A stretch of 21,332 nucleotides of DNA from Branchiostoma floridae. Taxonomy: Eukaryota > Chordata > Leptocardii > Amphioxiformes > Branchiostomatidae. The notes beneath the pieces are model-generated. The model was not told where the DNA came from, did no database searches, and worked only from the letters and a program-made list of their open reading frames with translations. Made by a program: the position numbers and the translations under genes. This document shows, piece after piece, positions 18,701 to 21,332 of this stretch. Position 1 is the first letter of the stretch, and the number at the start of each line of letters is the position of its first letter. The stretch is from positions 18,413,652 to 18,434,983 of the forward strand of contig NC_049995.1 of NCBI RefSeq assembly GCF_000003815.2, written 5' to 3'.

Positions 18701-19047
18701 GTGATTTGTGGGTGTTGCAGGAAACACTGATAACTCCTCTTCATGTTTCCAGCACTACCATAGCGTACGGAAGCCAAATTTGTTTTACTCCCGTCGGCCT
18801 TTGCGTGAGTTACCTACGTGCCCAGAACACGGAAGTACTGCAGCAACTGAAGCGCGTCGCGCGGACTATAGCTGTAGTTAGTTGTACTACGAGTCATCCC
18901 AAAGAGATCAACGTGCTTAGAGTGCGGTTATTGGGAGTCTTCTGTCAACGGACTGAATACACTGTTAAGTGCACAAACAGATTTCAGCAGAAACCTGCGG
19001 CTTGCACGTTACACCTTAAGGCGTCCTTCGTACCATTCTTCACACAG
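18700..19047 (+). promoter_or_regulatory. diverged first-exon-like region ending in a splice donor
   Basis: The last 50 bases (GTTACACCTTAAGGCGT to TTCACACAG, then GTGAGA) match the ends of the first-exon regions at 10157 and 20738. Beyond the donor, TCTTGAGACTTAATTCGTTC also corresponds to downstream sequence at 10920 and 20840. A 155-codon open frame (18661-19128) crosses the donor and has no recognised domain, so it is probably fortuitous. It is best read as an alternative or relic first exon of a third family member. Confidence 0.4.
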
Positions 19048-19391
19048 GTGAGATTTCACTCCTGCTTTACTTCACGCTTCGTAACTTCGCATGTCAGCAA
19101 GGAGGTCGTTTTAGCTCAAAGGCTATAAATTCTCTACGTTATCTTGAGACTTAATTCGTTCTGCATGTGCTTTAAAAGGACGACTGATCTCTTGTATCAA
19201 AGGAAATCATAGGAAATTTTAAGAAGTTCTCAATTTATTGGAAGGTGAACAGGTATCTGCTATTCTTAAACATGAATATATTCTTAGCCACACTCTCCGT
19301 TAAGGGGTAGACTGGTCGGTAGGTATGCACAGTTACCTTTTTAATATTCTTCTTAATGTGAACAAGAAGTTAAACATGTAAATATGTTATT

Positions 19392-19770
19392 GGTGGCACT
19401 GAGGGCCTATTATACTGGTGTCATAAACAATGTCTCCACCCCTCGCCACGTCTGTGTGACTTGTCACCGGTGCTGAACAGCACAAATATTACACAGTCGG
19501 TGAGCTAATAATGGCGACATATTTGTATTCGGGGCTACACTGGGCATGTCAAACTGCAGTTTTACGCCTGCAATTTCAATAGTATAATTCATTATGAAAA
19601 GTTAAGATGATAAACCTGTAAGTATGTTATTTGTGGCAAGGACCTATCAGTGTCCTGATCCCCGCCCCGCCCCTCGGCACGTCCGCGCGACGTGTTAATG
19701 ATTGATTGACAGAACAAACACTCAACAGCCAGTAAGCTGACGTCATGGGGAGGTCAAAGTGCTCGGAGAC
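19392..19770 (+). promoter_or_regulatory. GC-box/CRE modules, copies 4 (degenerate) and 5
   Basis: Copy 4 (19392-19490) is decayed: CCACCCCTCGCCACGTCTGTG keeps the layout but lacks the TTAATGATT core. Copy 5 (19632-19770) is complete: CCGCCCCGCCCCTC, then GCGCGACGTGTTAATGATT, and a perfect TGACGTCA at 19738-19745. They are linked by a stretch homologous to the GTCGGTGAG spacer seen in gene B intron 1. Confidence 0.55.
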
Positions 19771-20205
19771 TCACAAAGACCTACAGTACATATTTTAACT
19801 GGGGTAATTGTGGACTGAAAGTGCTTAGTTCACAACAGTTGCACATTGTTAACATTACTCAACATGATCATAAGTTACAGCGAAATGTCCCTTTGTCATG
19901 TATTCACTCACGGAGGGAACAGAATGAGCTTGTTTATGGTTTAAACTGTGCGAGGCCCCGAGCTAAAATGTTTGATGCCATTTCCGGACGTGTTTGTATT
20001 GTACTGATGGGCCTTCGGAGCGTTACCCCCTAGAGTTCCACGAACACATAACTTCGCCATATAAACAAGGGTTTTCATGAAGAGTGCCCGTTTTTGTGAC
20101 ATTATGAATAGTTATGATGGTTTTCTCCTATCATGGAGATCCATTCATAGCATCTCGATCTATGCTGTTGGCCTGCATGCACACAGACAGCACATCTTAT
20201 ACTTC

Positions 20206-20738
20206 CGCCATTTAATCTTCAAGCAGATGTTGGAAAGAAATATTTGGGCCGCTAGCATATGTCTGGATACAACTTCAAACCAGCTGGTACTGCTGATATT
20301 ACAGTGATTTTACAAATCACATATTAAGGCGACGCCCATTCAGTATTAATGGAAACGCTAGCTTATTGTATCCCGAACTATTTTCGTCACTAGCGGGTCA
20401 AACCCCGCTATGCAATCAGACTCCAGCGGTCGGCATCAAAGTCCAACGGATACAGAGTTCGCTACAAACCTGCCACGTTCACTCGTATTTCAGTCAACAG
20501 ACCGGAGACGATTATTCCTGTAGCTACAGTGCCAGCAATATCCGCTAGGCGCGTAGCTGCACCAGCCATCCCGACATTACGCAATGGCCATGATCAAAGT
20601 CTAACGGGTACAGAGTGTGTTACCCAACTGCCACGTTTACTGGTATATTAATCCCCAGACAGGAGAAAGTTTGTCTTGAAGAATCAGACCAACGCTGGTT
20701 ACACCTTAAGGAGTTTGTCTTACCGTTACGTCACACAG
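20206..20738 (+). promoter_or_regulatory. probable promoter and first exon of a third family member
   Basis: Homologous over its length to 9577-10157 upstream of gene B, including the block around GGAAACGCTAGCTTATTG and the terminal AATCAGACCAACGCTGGTTA. It ends GTCACACAG before GTGAGT at 20739. No coding exon of that gene lies in the window, as expected if its intron 1 is about 2 kb like gene B's. Confidence 0.55.
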
Positions 20739-20759
20739 GTGAGTTTTTAAACCTGCTTC

Positions 20760-21332
20760 ACTACAGGTGAGAAACGTTTGACGTGGCAAATCAGCCAGGC
20801 GGCCATTTTAGGTCAACGACCTGGGAATACTTTTCCTTTATTTTGAAACTTTCGTTCCATATTATGTGGTAAAGTTTGGATATAGGGAATTCAGAGAAAT
20901 TTTAAGGAATTTGTTTATTTACAAAGCCTGATGGTGAACCTGACACAAACGGACCGCATGAATGTCTTCTAAATTACTTTGAATGGGTAGGTGGGTAGGA
21001 TAATTTTTCATTACAATTCTATGGTCTTCACAGTTGCACTTTAGATATTACTGTGAATAGGATAATGATCATGTGAGTGTCTCATTGTGGCAAGAGCCTA
21101 TCAGTGTCCTAAATCTCTGTCCCGCCCCCCTCCCCTCGGCACGTCCGCGTGACGTGTTAATGATTGTTGGACAGAACAAACTCTCCAGAGTCGGTGTGCT
21201 GACGTCACGGTGAGAGCCAAGCACTGGAAGATGTAAACAATTACAACACACGTACAAATAAAGCTTAGCGAAGATTCAACGGTGCTTACTCCACAAATGT
21301 TAACGTTGGTACTTAAAAAGGAGTCTGTAAAT
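20760..21332 (+). repeat. intron-1 tandem unit of the presumed third gene, with GC-box/CRE module copy 6
   Basis: Follows unit 2 of gene B intron 1 (10848-11400) closely: AAACGTTTGACGTGGC, AGGCGGCCATTTTAGGTC, then the module at 21077-21243 with CCCGCCCCCC, GTGACGTGTTAATGATT and TGACGTCA at 21200-21207. It runs to the window edge. Confidence 0.65.

Noticed and set aside
18661-19128. 155-codon plus-strand open frame as a gene
   Set aside because: No recognisable domain; it crosses a splice donor conserved with two other first-exon regions, so it is more likely noncoding.

Overview
The window is eukaryotic nuclear DNA, most likely from a lancelet (Branchiostoma). It has GT-AG introns, domain-sized exons with phase-1 borders, many degenerate tandem repeats and non-LTR/MITE-like debris, and multidomain proteins that join death-fold modules to an NHL beta-propeller, a class of shuffled gene known to be expanded in amphioxus. 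The species call is inference; I could not search a database.

The core is a tandem gene family. Gene A (coding 4015-8306, plus strand, four coding exons) joins into one frame of 972 codons. It encodes a death effector domain (DED), a 7-residue Pro/Glu repeat linker, a Death domain, an unnamed alpha/beta module (possibly TRADD-N-like), a helical region with 11-residue repeats, a basic repeat linker, and a six-bladed NHL propeller. Gene B (12100-15833, plus strand, three coding exons) is a paralogue with no Death-domain exon. As written it has a frameshift between the helical region and the NHL domain, so it would give a 390-residue protein without a propeller unless the shift is corrected or is an error. 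The 3' flanks of A and B are also homologous and end in comparable AATAAA signals. The 5' region of B (about 9577-11850) is homologous to 20206-21332, with a more diverged relative around 19000-19800. A third gene copy therefore probably starts beyond the right edge.

Layout: 1-612, a 51-bp minisatellite carrying splice-donor-like sequence on the minus strand; 613-2720, gene-poor with short repeats and an inverted repeat; 2738-3914, a repeat element with a 300-bp internal tandem unit that ends just before gene A; 4015-9154, gene A and its 3' flank; 9577-12098, noncoding first exon and intron 1 of gene B with repeated GC-box/CRE modules; 12100-16580, gene B and its 3' flank; 17042-18391, a second copy of the 300-bp-unit element carrying a nested fragment of a non-LTR retrotransposon; 18700-21332, first-exon-like and regulatory modules of the presumed next copy.

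Functionally, the architecture suggests cytoplasmic adaptors. The DED and Death domains would make homotypic contacts with apoptosis or NF-kB signalling partners, the helical region would oligomerise, and the NHL propeller would bind a ligand or RNA, so the protein could act as an innate-immune or cell-death sensor. That role is inferred from domain content only.
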